A DNA stretch of 64,000 nucleotides from Favolaschia claudopus (GCA_037176885.1 JAWWNJ010000002.1:2170001-2234000), one strand, 5' to 3'; positions 44,985 through 57,076 are shown, counted from the first letter of the stretch. Notes: generated by a model not told the origin, from the sequence alone. Program-made: numbers and translations.

Positions 44985-45424
44985 ACTCGGTGGTATACAA
45001 GGTGGTGCAAGAGAGAAGAGGGAGCCCGGATAAATCTCGGAAGTGGACCCATATTTATGCAGTCAGTTGCTTTAGACAAAGAAGGCGGGAAGGCGACACG
45101 GCTATTCTATTCCAGGCCTGTGATGTTCCGCTGACTTGAAGAACGGCGGGCCGGGTATCTTCACTATATTGATTCAGCTCAGGAAAATTCTGAGCGTCAG
45201 TTAAATCGAGCTGAGGTCGAGGGGGAAGAAAATGGGAGTAACTATAAAGTCTTTGCATTTCGAGGCCACGGTCGTCGGTGGTGGTAAGAGGCAAGAGCAA
45301 TTGACACAGCCACTGCGCCTCTTACGCTCAACATTAATTATCTGCGCTTCAATCGTCTTCCTATCATATCTTTCCGGGTCTTAAGAGCAATACTCAAACT
45401 ATTCAATAACCCAATACGCAAGTT
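44985..45424. other. Divergent intergenic region, beta-glucosidase / RING protein
   Basis: 440 bases between divergent start codons. It contains a minus-strand 81-codon ORF that looks like chance. Presumably both promoters. Confidence 0.4.
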
Positions 45425-47051
45425 ATGAGCGCCCACAAGTTAGTCTTCAATTCTGGGACTGTACCAAACTCGATAAAAAATCACAGAGGCAAGAAAAGGT
45501 CGCGCGACGTCGAAGAGGTTCCCCGAGCCTCGGGAAGCTCCACCCCATTCTCCGAATCGTCGCCTGCGCCTGAACAGGACCCCGGACCAGCCAGAAAATG
45601 TAATGTACACCGCACGATCCGCCCAATGCCTCACAAGATTTTATGAACTCTGCACCAGACAAGAAACGCGCCGAAACGCGCGAGTGCCCAGTCTGCAGCG
45701 AGCAGATCCCTGTACGGCTTCTCGAAGCACATGCTGCTCTAGAGGCGGAGCGTGTCGAGGCCATTATTCGACGCGTCGGCGAAACGGACGTCGATTTCGA
45801 AGCCCTCGATTCACTCGAAGCTCTAGTCGAAACGTCTGTATTTTCACTTGCATTGTGATTTTCTGTCTCAACTTTTACTCGTAGGCACGCCCGCCCCCGC
45901 CTGTCTCGCGCGAGCAAATCACTCGGTTCAACCTCGACCTCGGCAGATACGGATACGGGCACCGCTCTCCTCACCGAAACAACTCACGCAATCACAGCAA
46001 TCAAGCGCCACCGCAAGGCGCGCCATACGAAACTAAAAGAGCTCGTTCGCGCTGATGCAGATGAAGGCGCTTCCTCGTCATCGCGAGTGCGCGAAACATG
46101 GCGGTCGCGTAGGAACGAAGGCGGGGAGGTCGGTTGTCCAGTCTGCCTCGTCGTTGTGCGCGGCGACGAAGATGTCATCGAGGCCCACGTTGATGCATGT
46201 CTTGTCGACCAGACGCGGAGATTAGAAGAGGCCAGGCAAGCTGCTATTGCGGAGCAACGTCGTAGTCGTAACGCGAGTATGCAATTGGACGGACCGGGCC
46301 ATGTGGGGGACGTACGAGGTTTGTGTTCTCTCTCCTTAACTTTTGACACACTCCAATATCCGAGTTTTAGGTACAGGCTTTGCAACCCGCGACCCAAATT
46401 CCCTCGACGTCGACGACGATATCGACATCGACGGCGACGACGAAGCCATGTTCGGTGAAGCCCAATTCACCGAGGGGGACATCGTGGCCGTACTCCCCCC
46501 TTCCCAACACATCCACATCCAGCCAAGCGACGAGGACATGGACGTGGACATTGGCGACGACGAGACACTGCGCGAGCTCGTCGCTCAAGGTAAAGTGGTC
46601 AAGCGGGAAAAATCAGAACAGGTTGAACCCGGCGGTACTCCGCAGCTGCTGGATCCAGCCGTTGTCGATGAGGAGGACAAGCTTGAGCTCGCCATCCTCG
46701 CAGCCAAGAAGCGCGGTGACCAGGCGTCGCTTGTGGGTTTCTTGCAAAATAAAATAAAGCTTTTGGTGCCTCTTCCATTTTCTCTTCGTCGTCATGCGTT
46801 CTCACCTATTGTTAAAGGAATCGCGTGTGTCTGCGACTTCTATTTGCCGGATATGTATAGAGTCTTACACGGATCCGACGGTCTCCACCGGATGCTGGCA
46901 TACATGTTGCAAGGTACGACTGGAACCCGGTCGTTTGCCAGTTGTTGAATATTTTCAGGAATGCTGGCTGCGGTGTTTGGGTTCTACGAAGCTCTGTCCC
47001 ATTTGTAAACGGATAACAGCAGCGACGGAGCTGCGGCGTGTGTACTTGTAG
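45425..47051 (+). CDS. RNF220-type RING E3 ubiquitin ligase
   Basis: This is probably an E3 ubiquitin ligase of the RNF220 group. ATG at 45425 (MSAHKLVFNSG). The N-terminal third is basic and Ser-rich. Two zinc-finger-like segments follow: CPVCSEQIPVRLLEAH, and CPVCLVVVRG...IEAHVDACL, which has the C2HC spacing of UBZ fingers. A very acidic linker comes next, then a helical region ending LVGFLQNKIK. The C-terminal RING is C3HC4: CRICIESYTDPT, then CWHTCC, then, across an intron at about 46914-46959, KECWLRC and KLCPICK. The extreme C-terminus, ATELRRVYL, matches the conserved end of RNF220 proteins and fixes the stop at 47051. Six or so short introns. Confidence 0.85.
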
Positions 47052-47447
47052 TCCATGACTGTGCGATACTGTACCTCTCACCGTCGACGATCTTCGAGAA
47101 TTTGGATGCGGCAAGTGCGAGAAAGAATATTGCAAGGTGTCTATGTCCCAACCCGGGGCGACAAACGCGAAGGAGCCGACTAGGCGGTTTGCAAGAAAAG
47201 AGGTAGGCAAAATTGAGACATTTGGAATGCAGCATATAGTAGTAGACTTTGACGATGAGAGTACGTATGGGACGCGATGGTCGGCAATTTCAGTTCTACA
47301 GAGTGAAGACGAGGGTATGAGGGTATTAAGTAACATGGATCTAAGAGGGTATACTACGGAAGACATCTAAGCAAAGGGTATCTGGCTAGCTGGCTTGCTT
47401 CGTTGTAAGGATTCCGAAAGCAGGGGGGGCATGAAGCCATGACGGAT
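47052..47447. other. Convergent intergenic region
   Basis: About 400 bases between convergent genes. A 77-codon plus-strand ORF (47137-47370) overlaps a minus-strand ORF and has no family resemblance. I treat the region as untranslated. Confidence 0.4.
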
Positions 47448-48326
47448 TCACTGGCCCGAGCTATCCTTAGCGCCCGTCGAATTCTCGCTAGGGTTCCACT
47501 CAGGCCCAATATTATACTGCAACGCATCAATCTGACCTGCTCGGCGACGAGCAATGAATACCTCTGCCCTCGACCAATAATCCTCACCACATTCCGCCCC
47601 CTTGTACCAGTCCTCGATAGGGGCAGCTCCCTTCAACTTCATCATAACGAAGCGACCATCTCGTGCCAGCTCGTCGCCGCGCCGACCCAGAGGTACATCC
47701 CAAAGCAGGGAGACGAGCACACGCAGGGAGTTGCACATCGCCAGGAGCGTGGGGCAGATTCTGATGAAGTGGGGATGGGAGAAGGATAGATGAGAGAGCT
47801 GTGGCAGGGCTGCCAGCGCGGCGCAGATTTCCCCTTCTGACATCTCGTACAGGCCCCAGAAAACGGCGAAATGCGTCAGGCGCGAGAAGAAGGCGTGGGT
47901 TGGAGGGAGCGTGCGGAGCAGGGCCTCGCATGGAGCATAGAGCCGCGTCAGGGAGAGATGTGCAATGCATTGAACCCGTTTGTACGGGAGGTCCAGTATC
48001 AAAAGATTCTCAACGCGTGGACATGCGGCCAATATGATGTCTGCCTTGGCGTCAAAGTCGTCGTTGGTTCTGCAAAAAGCCAGATGCCGAATGGACTGCT
48101 GAAGGAATATGGAAGATTTGGTCCGTATGGAGGACAGCACGAAGTCGGAAGTGAAGTTACGACGGGCCTTGATGGGATATTCCAAGGCCATGGTGCGATA
48201 GAGCAACGGCTCGATCCAGTATTTGACGCGTTGCGCGACGAGTAAGAGAGTGATAATGGCCCGAGGCTGAGAGAGCGCGCAAATTTCGAATATCTCTCTT
48301 TCCAACTCAGGCGGAAGGACGGACAT
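47448..48326 (-). CDS. F-box-like protein, single exon
   Basis: A 292-residue protein from ATG 48326. It opens MSVLPPELEREIFEICALSQ, a degenerate F-box start, and continues with a segment typical of agaricomycete F-box-like families (LLVAQRVKYWIEPLLYRTMA). These families commonly lack parts of the canonical F-box. The middle holds irregular Leu-rich stretches such as IRHLAFC, VENLLILDLPY and LSHLSFSHPHF. The tail is polar. Substrate or partners cannot be inferred. It ends about 400 bases from the convergent RING-ligase gene. Confidence 0.8.
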   Translation of the reverse strand: MSVLPPELEREIFEICALSQPRAIITLLLVAQRVKYWIEPLLYRTMALEYPIKARRNFTSDFVLSSIRTKSSIFLQQSIRHLAFCRTNDDFDAKADIILAACPRVENLLILDLPYKRVQCIAHLSLTRLYAPCEALLRTLPPTHAFFSRLTHFAVFWGLYEMSEGEICAALAALPQLSHLSFSHPHFIRICPTLLAMCNSLRVLVSLLWDVPLGRRGDELARDGRFVMMKLKGAAPIEDWYKGAECGEDYWSRAEVFIARRRAGQIDALQYNIGPEWNPSENSTGAKDSSGQ

Positions 48327-48461
48327 GGTGGTGGTCGTTGGTATTCGGTATCCATCAGCAGGATTTGATCAAGACTTAAATTGGGGTTAGGGTGCCAGGA
48401 ACAGGTACAACGCAAGAACACAAAGGGGGAGAGGAAATCCAACCGGATGAAGGCTTAGCCC

Positions 48462-50009
48462 TTAAGGATCCTCGGGCATGTCTCCATGCCATTCTTTAGC
48501 CTCGCTATATTCAATCAAAGATTCCAGAATGTCGCGTTGCCCTGAACGGGCCGCAAGTCAGAAATCGCAAGCCTCAGGATCGAACTCCAACTTTACCTTC
48601 GATGTAGTGCCGTATCATTGAAGCAACGTCTTCTCGAACGCCAGTTGGTGTAGGGCTCGATATCAGGATATCGGGCAGCTTCTGCATGAGCTCCTGAGCC
48701 ATATCTGCCAGCGCTTCAGATGCGTCCAAGTGGTCGTCGTAGGTTGGCTCGGTCCCTTCTTCAGCTAATGACGCCAGAACAAAGTCCCAGATTGGCTCCG
48801 CGCCACGGGCAGCGCGGCCTACTTCCCACCGGCCTCCATTTGGCCCGCCAATTTTAAGGGCAATAGTGTCGTCCGGGTTCTGTGCGTTCATAAGAATGAC
48901 AATCTATGCACTTGATAAGATAAGAGAAAAATGACCTACGTTGGGTAAAGAGAAACCGTAACCCAAGATGAGCTCGGAGTTGGGCTTGGGCCCATAATTA
49001 TTGAACACCTCTGTCCCAGCTACGATGGGATTGTGGTGGATAACCGATATGTTTGATTCTGCGCTTGGTGCTGGGCCGCTTCCCAAATAAGATTGAATCC
49101 ATGACACGGGCTCTGCGCGTGCATGATTGAGAGAATCAACTCCAGGCAGTAGCACTGGTGCAGCTTCGACTGGAGTATCAGAGGGCAAGGCCAGATTTTG
49201 GGAGATGAGCGTAGAAGGAAAGGCTCTTGAGGATAGATGCGTAGCGGACGTAAGATACGAGTCCCTGCATGGAAGATAAGTAGACAAAAGCAGGTCGACG
49301 AACGAAGCAAACCAGGTTAGTAGATCCGCCCATTCCTCGTTCGCAGTCCTGACGACTTTTCGACATTCCTCCCATTCTACCTTCCACTCCCGCTGGCCTA
49401 TTTAATACAGCTTGAATCTTAGCTGGTCAAATCAAGTAAAATCGGCTCACGATCAAGAGTAGCGCCATACAGGTTCGACCCTCTGAGTAGTTCCAATTCA
49501 GCTGGGGAGAAGTGGAGCGGCGTTCTGAGTTTGTCGCGCGGGGGAAGAGACTTGACGTAGGGAAAATGTTTCAAGATCTTTTGCCAGCTACTACTAGCAG
49601 TGAGAGCACGCAAGTATCGGTTTCAGCCCATTCAAAACGACGGACATTCAAGCACCTCTGTCCATCGCCGGCTATCCAATGCAAGCTCAGATACACAGAT
49701 ATCAGCTGTCTTTCCGTCCATTTTTGCAAAATCGCGGTCGAGGCTGATCCTAGCAAGGCAGAGAGTGCATTGAGAGCAGTGTCCTTGGTAATGACCAAGT
49801 CGAAGGGGCAAGACACTATCTTGCTGTCGGCAGGTATATTTTTCGAGGCGATGGCAGAAACGCCGTAGACCGCTTGGAAGGCGATATCATTCTTCAAGCT
49901 GCGATAGGGCCGGCTACCGCATCTCACAGTGAATCAGGGAGACATCGGGATGAATGAACCCGCCATTGGCTTCGAACCAGTTCTTCAAATCCTGCAAAAT
50001 GTCGAGCAT
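48462..50009 (-). CDS. SET-domain protein lysine methyltransferase
   Basis: This is an S-adenosylmethionine-dependent methyltransferase of the SET family with a split SET domain, in the class that includes Rubisco large-subunit methyltransferase, SETD3/6 and yeast Rkm proteins. ATG at 50009 (MLDILQDLKNWFEANGGF). The N-SET part includes YGVSAIASKNIPADSKIVSC. The inserted helical region includes ILKHFPYVKSLPPRDKLRTP and WADLLTWF. The C-SET motif is LLPGVDSLNHARAEPVSW followed by VFNNYGPKPNSELILGYGF, the signature Asn-His and Tyr region. A helical substrate-binding-type C-domain follows, ending at TAA 48462 (EAKEWHGDMPEDP). About six introns. The target is unknown, though relatives modify ribosomal proteins and elongation factors. 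Confidence 0.88.
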
Positions 50010-51640
50010 GATGGTGGATGAAAAGTAGTAGTCGGCATTTGCCGAGTTGAAGCTTTACTTGTCATCGTGTCAAAACGCGAGCTCTTCCATCTATCTACTT
50101 GGATAGATTCCCTCCAAAGGAATCTTTTGCTTTGCTTCCATAGCGCCAACCCACTTACTCTCGACGTCACCTTCCTCGAGTGGATGACGCCCATGCACGC
50201 CGCCCCGACTACGCCCGGGACTGGTGACACGAATACGCCGCCTCGGGGAGGAATAGAAGCGCCCGCCCCTCCCTCGCCACCGCCCACCTCTCGAACGACG
50301 CCGACCACGACGCCGACGCCCCGCCTCTAGCTTCCTCTCCGTCTACCTCTGCTGCTACGTCACACCCTCGTATCAAGAAATTCCTCTCAGTTCAGCTCCC
50401 ACCACCATGTCGATTTCTCGATTTCCACCGAGCGACACCGTACTTGGACAACACCACGAAGCTTGGCCCGCGCTGTGGATGACGAAACGTTTAGACTGAT
50501 CCTCCTTGGAATCTGGCCGAGTTCTGGACGAAAACTGTCGATTTTCGTGTATCTGTGCCGACCAGGGGTGCTTTGGATCTTGGACCGCCGTGGACCGCTC
50601 GTGGACAACTCGTGGACCCCGTTTCGGACCACCCCTCACCCGAACCTCTATAGGCCGTCCTGGACCTGTTATGGCCTTCCTTTGGACCGATATGAGGAGG
50701 ACGGGCTGCCTGACACCACGGACCTGGCGCCGCGGAAACGGCCGTTTGAACTCTCGGACGTGGTGGCCTTTCGCCTCCAATGGGCCGCTGGATAACTTGG
50801 CGCAGGCGCGGGACCCTCAACCCACCTCTCCTCGTCGACGGTCAATGCTTCGCTGGCGTGCTGGACGACATTCGGGAAAGTCGGGTATCCTTCCGGTAAC
50901 TTCCGCATGACGATCGCCAACACCGGTACCGTGGTCCGACTTCTCTGCTACTGCTTCCGCTCTTCAAAAGCTGGTCCGGGCGAATCCTTCACCTTTATAA
51001 CTTATTTATGCTGGCTCGCGTGCTTTCCCTGGACGCTGGACGACACTTCGCTGGTAGCGCCTTCAAGAACATTGGGTCTTCTTCCGACCGTATCAGGCAG
51101 GCACGACAACCATCAAATCACGGACCGTCCTCTCCGGATCGTTTTGGCGTCTCATTGTGCCGACTTCAAGACCCTTCAACCTGGGACCATTTGTGCCGAT
51201 CTCAAGAATTGGATTCCCCTTGGACCGTTGATTTGAAACCCCCCACCATTAACCTGGTGTTGCGTCGATAGCGGCGCTCCCTAAAGTCCTTGGGCCTGCT
51301 TTGGCGGGAGGTGCGCATGCATCTGCAAAGGGAAAGACGTACGACAGCGTTGGAGGGCTGGTGGACACTGGGGATTTTTGCCTGGGGGAGGAAAACCTCC
51401 CCCGCACATCATGATTTACATGGTGGTCAGGCCCTACGGGTTTTAACCAGAGGTCCCGCCATACAAGCGGCCGGCCAGTCCCTCCAATTGCCAGCGTCTT
51501 GTGCGATCGACCCCCTGGAATGATGTTGTGCTCGGTTGGCATCTTGTAGGATTCTGTAAGGATAACCACCCGTACAGTACTACATGTTTGTCTTCCGTAA
51601 ACTCGCTGTTCAGACTGTGGACCGCGCGAGTATAATATAT
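50010..51640. other. Gene-poor region
   Basis: About 1.6 kb with only overlapping, low-complexity ORFs in all frames. Around 50570-50700 the word TGGAC recurs many times (tggaccgccgtggaccgctc and similar). No family resemblance and no intron ladder. Possibly an eroded repeat. Confidence 0.45.
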
Positions 51641-51664
51641 CCCCCCCCCCCCCCCCCCCCCCCC
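51641..51664 (+). repeat. Poly-C tract of 24
   Basis: An uninterrupted run of 24 C following TATAATATAT. The exact length in the assembly may be unreliable. Confidence 0.9.
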
Positions 51665-51739
51665 TCTGAAGAAGCGGCAAGCAGAGAGTCGAAATCCAAC
51701 GTAGATAAATTATACCAAGGCCCTCCGGGCACACCTGGT

Positions 51740-52075
51740 ACCTCTCTCACCAAGGGAGGGGTTGTGAATTCTCGTTCGAGTTTTTGGTGAAGCACGTTTT
51801 GAGTCGCACTTTTTTCGTAACCCCCCCCGGGGGGGTTTATGAATTTTGTGCGAGTTGCTCGCAGAATCGAAATTTTTTCACAACCCCCCCCCCCCGGGGG
51901 GGGTTATGGATTTTCGTTTGAGTTTTTGGTGAAGCACGTTTTGAGTCGCATTTTTTTCGTAACCCCCCCCCCGGGGGGGTTTATGAATTCTCGTTCCGAG
52001 TTTTTGGTGAAGCGCATTTTGAGTCGACTTTTTTCACAACCCCCCCCAGGGGGGGTTTGTGATATTTCGTCAGGT
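51740..52075 (+). repeat. C/G-clamped minisatellite, about 4-5 units
   Basis: Units of roughly 60-85 bases each run from a G-run, through TTATGAATTCTCGTTCGAG-like sequence and GTTTTTGGTGAAGC, to GTTTTGAGTCG, a T-run and CGTAAC or CACAAC, and end in a C-run that meets the next G-run. Perfect C(7-10)G(7-8) palindromes result near 51822-51836, 51884-51903, 51962-51979 and 52041-52055. Unit sequences differ by a few bases, so the array is not a simple assembly stutter. Confidence 0.85.
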
Positions 52076-52189
52076 GTATTATATAATCCGTGATATGAGT
52101 TGTGCTCGACCTAACGTTCATTTGGTTTGGAGACCTGGACCTAGAACGGTACCAGGAATCTGCCTACATTTACATCCATCATCCACCAC

Positions 52190-55050
52190 CTAGAAAAACT
52201 TGCCAAGCAAAGCCAGTGCCCGTTTATCACCCGCCTTCTTCAACAGCGGCCGCAACTTCTCGTAGCAAAGCTCATTGTGTGACTTGAGCCATGCCTTCTC
52301 TTCCTTGCTCAGCAACGAAAAATCGACCAATTTGCTCTGGATTGGAATCTGTTGTGGGCTCACAATTAGCGGAAAGCAGACGAAGTTAACAGCGCCTCAC
52401 CATTGTGCAGCGATCGAATCCCATCCAGATGTCTCCCCCAAACTCTTGTCGCGTCTGAAGTTGACTAATTGGTTGCGATGATGACAGTGCAGTACAAAAG
52501 AATCATACCTTCTTCTTGACCGCAACGATAGTCGACTCAATCCGACAGCCAAACTCACCCTCAAGATAAAATCCGGGTTCGTTCGTGACCTGTGCGTGAG
52601 CGTGAACAGAAGCGGCTGAACAAGAGCGGAGATGACGCACGACATGCCCCGGCTTCAAGACGAACGGAACGCTAATCCCGGTAGAGCCTGCGAGGACTCG
52701 GTGAGAATCTGACATGAAGCTGCAAACACGATACCAACCTTCATGAACGACGCCATAACTAAGCCGGTCATTGAGCATGCAAATCCGAGCCGCAGAAACC
52801 CGCTTGCAACTCACCTCCCAATTCCTGTGGAGATCAAGATTGTGAGCCTAAAAGCTTTCTCGTCGTTGTCATGTCACCGACCATGTCCCGGTCCATGCCC
52901 GAAATTCCTTTCGGCAGCCCAATCAATGCAAGAATGAATACAAAGGCATCACACTTACATCCCGTCCTTCCACAAGTGGTGTCGCACAATTCCATCTTGC
53001 AGAGATTCAGAGTGATGTTTCGAACTCAGACGGTGCAGCAGATACCTAGATTTGTTGCCATAGTCCCAGCGGGATATATCAGGGCGTCGACCCCAATATG
53101 GGCTTGCAACACTCTTGTGAAGGCACGTTTATGCTCTTTAGCTACGCTGTCCCTCAGCAACGACATCGAGAATACTTTCGACAAGAGCGGAACATACTGG
53201 GTTTGCCGAAGTGCACTGTCCTACACGACACATCAATCATGAACCATAAGCCATTCATGTATGACCCACCGTGTCGTATCGATAGTAGCGTCGAGATATT
53301 GTTGGCCAGAGTCGCTACGAGGTCCTCAGCGCGTACTTCCACGAAATGGAACGGCGAACTCACATCAAGTATGGCGCGTCTTGTCCAATGACAAGAGAGT
53401 TTTCTTCATCAGCCGAGTAGCTGAGACAACTTGAGAGGGAGAAGTAGAAAATATTGCAAGACCTCACTGTGGAAGTGCTGCACTGGGTCCGTAGGCACTG
53501 GAACACAAATGAGCGAACAACCCGGCCAAAAGCAGCCAGAAAGACCTGATAAAATCACAAGGACCGCCCCAATACTTCTGCAGCGATCTGTAGTAGTCGA
53601 GCTTCGTCTGAGCTTGATATTCCGTGATTGGCTTCTTCTTCTTGACAACTTGTTCCTCAAGCCACCCGTACCAGCGTACCTATCGCAGCGTGAGGGTTTG
53701 TGGCGACGTTCAAGACAAAACGTACCACTGCCACACTGTCGCGCAAATTAGCGTTGTGGAATCCTGAAATCTCAACTTCGTTCTTGATCGCTTTAGCGGC
53801 ATTGACTGGCGACGGGATAATAGTGGCCTTAGACTGTCTAGGGTCGGCGCGCATCCGGTGAAGACAGCAAAAGACACACCCCGAGTACATCGACCACTGC
53901 AAATGATGCTTTGCCGTCGACAAGTACCGTAGACTGTGATAGTGTTCAACACAGATTACGCTTCTTGAGCACAACAAACTCACTTTTGAGTCGCGTTCCC
54001 TTTCAGCTTTCAAGAAGTCCCATACTGACCCGTATGGTTCGGTACGCACTCCCAAGCCAGTCAGGTAATCCATGGTCTCTGTAGTCACTTTCTTCGGGTC
54101 GATGAAGAGGACCGCGTCAGTTGGGGCAACAAAAAGATATGCGTAGAAGAATGGTTGGTTGAACATGTCGTTTCCGCGTAGGTTGAGTAGCCAGGCAAGG
54201 TCGTCTAGTGGAGTTACCAAGTACTGTGATGACCAAATTAGCGCTTTGAAAATACAAGAGAAAGGACGTCGTACTGATGCAGACGGCGAGTGTTCTGACA
54301 TCGTCTTCCTCAGTTCCGCGAGCTTGGAGTCTGCGGCTCTTCCCGTGAACTTGAGCGGATGTATTTTCACCGGGTCGGTCGATCGTGTAGGCTTGTTCGG
54401 CCAGACCTGAGCAGGAGAATCAAGTAGAGTGGTCTGCAACTTCGCGTGGACAAACCTCGTCAACCAAGTTCTTGAGTTGAGTCACCAACTTCGAGCCAGC
54501 AGGAAGTCTGGCATCAATGGACTGTTTGAGGGCTGGAGGTATCAATCGAGCATCGACGCCAATGCGACTGCCTGCAGGTAGCTGTGGAATTTATTATCTA
54601 CGAATATATATTTCAAAGTCATCACAGAGAGCTTACATTGACGAGATAGTCTTGGAAGCCTCCTGGAACCATTGCACGAGGATCAACCTTCCGCAACTTC
54701 CACAGGGCAGGATCCAGAGCTTTCTCAGCAGCAATCCAGTACCGACTGTCCACGAATAGCAGCGCTTCGGATTGAGTGACGACTGCGAGCCCTGCCGAGG
54801 CATCGAAGCCCGTTATGAAGCCACGACGCAATTCTGAAGGCGCAGGGATTTCCGAGAGATGCTCGTCCTCATTGGGCACGACATATGCATCGAGCTTGTT
54901 TTCAGATAGTAGGGTTCTGAGCTGTGCGAGCTCTGAAGCGCCGCCAGAGAGCACAGAACGATAGGAAGGCGGAGATTTCTCGACATGCAAGTTGTCTTCG
55001 TTGGCATCCTCCACAGACTTTGCGGACTTGAAGGGTAGACAAAAGAGCAT
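52190..55050 (-). CDS. Xaa-Pro aminopeptidase (aminopeptidase P, M24 family)
   Basis: This is a dinuclear-metal peptidase that removes an N-terminal residue preceding proline. ATG at 55050 (MLFCLPFKSAKSVEDANE). The N-terminal creatinase-like domains hold LDAYVVPNEDEHLSE, RRGFITGFDASAGLAVVTQS and DSRYWIAAEKALDPALWKL. The middle domain has TPLDDLAWLLNLRGNDM and FIDPKKVTTETMDYL. The metal site is assembled across exons: DSGQQYLDATIDTTR (two Asp ligands), FGHGPGHG (His), VHEGSTG (Glu region) and TNEPGFYLEGEFGCRIE (Glu ligands). The C-terminal domain ends ALALLGKFF at 52190. Human and yeast relatives have HGTGHG where this has HGPGHG. There are more than ten introns, including a very short exon near 52808-52817. 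The first-exon sequence shows no signal peptide, so it is probably cytosolic. Confidence 0.93.
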
Positions 55051-55543
55051 TGTTCAAGGTGGGTTGAGCCCTCTTCCGTTCGCAAATCGTGCGACCAGAG
55101 AGAGATGACGCGGGACCATGCGAACAGTGGCAGCGCTAAGTTTGGGGGCTGCCGCGGGCAAGACGCGGGCCGGGCCAGACGCGATCACATGTCTGCGGGA
55201 CGCGTACTTTGCCAAGCCATAACATCGCGCCCATCCAGATTCTTGGTGACCGTCTATAGATATTAATGTTTGGAGTGTTCGTCTTGTTCACTCTCAACTT
55301 CACTGCTGTAGTCCGGACGAACGTTCTGAACCACCTGATAAACTTTCGCTCGTCTTTCCCACCCGAATTTCAATGCCTCGAGCTTCGGTTCCCCTTCAAG
55401 TTGCATCCCTGGCAGTCGTACCTAACGACAAACAAGGATTTGGCAGAAATTGAGATGATATCCCATGATATCGCGTCCGTAGACCAAAAGTACATGAATG
55501 TATATATTTACAAATGTACAGGTTGTTAATTTAGATTTCTGAC
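55051..55543. other. Intergenic region
   Basis: About 490 bases between the start of the aminopeptidase gene and the end of the chitinase gene, both on the minus strand. It should hold the aminopeptidase promoter. No gene seen. Confidence 0.4.
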
Positions 55544-57028
55544 TTAGAACCCAGCTGCTTTGCGGATGGAGTCGATGAGGATGTCATTAGAATCGCCGCC
55601 GGCCTCCCACATACTAAATCCACCCAGACCTGTAGAGCGATGTGAACACGACGAAAATAGAGAATAAAAGAAAGCAAGACCTTTTGACTTGATGAAATCT
55701 CCTTTCGCAGCAAATGACTGTGCATTGTCGAAAGAAATCATGACTTGAGTGGTGGTGTTATAGACGAAGGGCTATGGAATTATGAGCTGTGGACTGAGAC
55801 GTCACACAAGTACAGAAAAATAACTCACCGTTCGGGTGCAGTTGTCGAAAAGGAATGGCACTCCTTGTTTAGGCGTACCGTCCGCATTCAAGTACCCTTG
55901 GTCAATCAATCCCCAAAAGTCGATGACTCCTCCCTGACTTTGCGAGTTACCGCACTCGTCGACGCCAGCGGCGTCATCCCAAGCATCACCAACGGGCGGA
56001 TTCGAAGAATCAAACGGAGGGTACAGTGCGAGTTGTGTGGTGGAGCCTGGGACGAAAGCGTTGGTTTTCGTCACACGGAATGAGTGACCGTAGGCGGCTA
56101 CCCCGAGAACAATCTGGTCCAATGGCATGCCAGCGGCGTTCCAGGCATTAACGGCGTCCTCGGCGGATCCTGCCTGCATGCTGGAAGGGGCGCAGCTGTC
56201 CTTGAGAGGTGCGTTAGGACCGACAGCTGATGACCAGGGCCCGTTTATGTCGTAGTTCATCACTTCGATGTAGTCGAGGACCTCGGCGAATGCAGACACG
56301 TCCGATGAAGGATTCCCGTCCGAGTCAGCGAAGGGGGATATCGCGGTAGCGGCGGATAGTATGAGTTTGGCGCCAACTGGGTCTGCACGGAGTTCTTGAA
56401 GGAAATCCAGGAAATTTGCAGTGTCGTCTGAACTGATAGTGTTGCAGCCTATACCCTGAGAGCCAGGATACTCCCAATCAAAGTCCAGACCATCCAAATC
56501 GAATTGGGTTGCAAAGTCAGTCAAAGTCTTCACAAAGAGTGTCCTAATCTTCCGTTAAAACCGGAGACAGTTGGCGAAATAAAACCAGACCTGTTCTGCG
56601 CACTCCCGATGTTCGAAGACCAGAAAAGACTCCCCGTCCAACCTCCGATGCTTACTTTGGCTTTGACTCCCTTAGAGATGGACCAGTCAGGCTGGCGAGG
56701 TACAGTAGCACATAAGTCCTTACATTGGCTTGAGCGGTAGCGACAAACTCCGGGAGAAGATCGGGATTAGAACTAGCTAAACTGAGCTCTCGCGGGTCTG
56801 GTGTCGTCTCCCTGTTGCCAGTCAACAGCATATATCGAAAATCATTGGGGCTGCTCACGCAAAGGCGTAGGTGATATGTGTGTATTTGTCCCATGGCACG
56901 TCCGCCAGGGAAAACGAAGGAACGGACTGGCCAGGTGAATGCCAGCCGGCGTACCACGCGGTCGCGACTTTAGGAGCCGCGCTTACTCCTAGGGCCAAGG
57001 TTGCGGGAAGGAGAAATAGAGAGAACAT
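55544..57028 (-). CDS. GH18 chitinase, secreted
   Basis: An endochitinase-type glycoside hydrolase family 18 enzyme that cleaves chitin in the wall or environment. I start at ATG 57028, giving a clean signal peptide, MFSLFLLPATLALGVSA. Conserved parts are ATAWYAGWHS and WDKYTHITYAFA (first beta strands), VSIGGWTGS, the catalytic DGLDFDWEYPGSQG (DxxDxDxE complete), GAKLILSAA, YIEVMNYDINGPW, LVLGVAAYGHSF (here IVLGVAAYGHSFRV) and GGFSMWEAGGD near the end. An insert (about 100 residues, NAFVPGSTTQLALYPP...) sits before the last strand, as in group-B/V type GH18 enzymes. No chitin-binding module is seen. It has about six introns and a TATA box upstream. Confidence 0.95.
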
Positions 57029-57068
57029 GAAGGAAAGCAAGAAAGCGTCGAAGAACGATGACGGCTGA

Positions 57069-57076
57069 TTTTATAG
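57069..57076 (-). promoter_or_regulatory. TATA box of the chitinase gene
   Basis: CTATAAAA on the minus strand, about 40 bases upstream of the chosen ATG at 57028. Confidence 0.5.

Noticed and set aside
47137..47370. 77-codon plus-strand ORF downstream of the RING ligase
   Set aside because: It lies after the conserved C-terminal end of the ligase, has no family resemblance and overlaps a minus-strand ORF of equal quality. Likely untranslated sequence.
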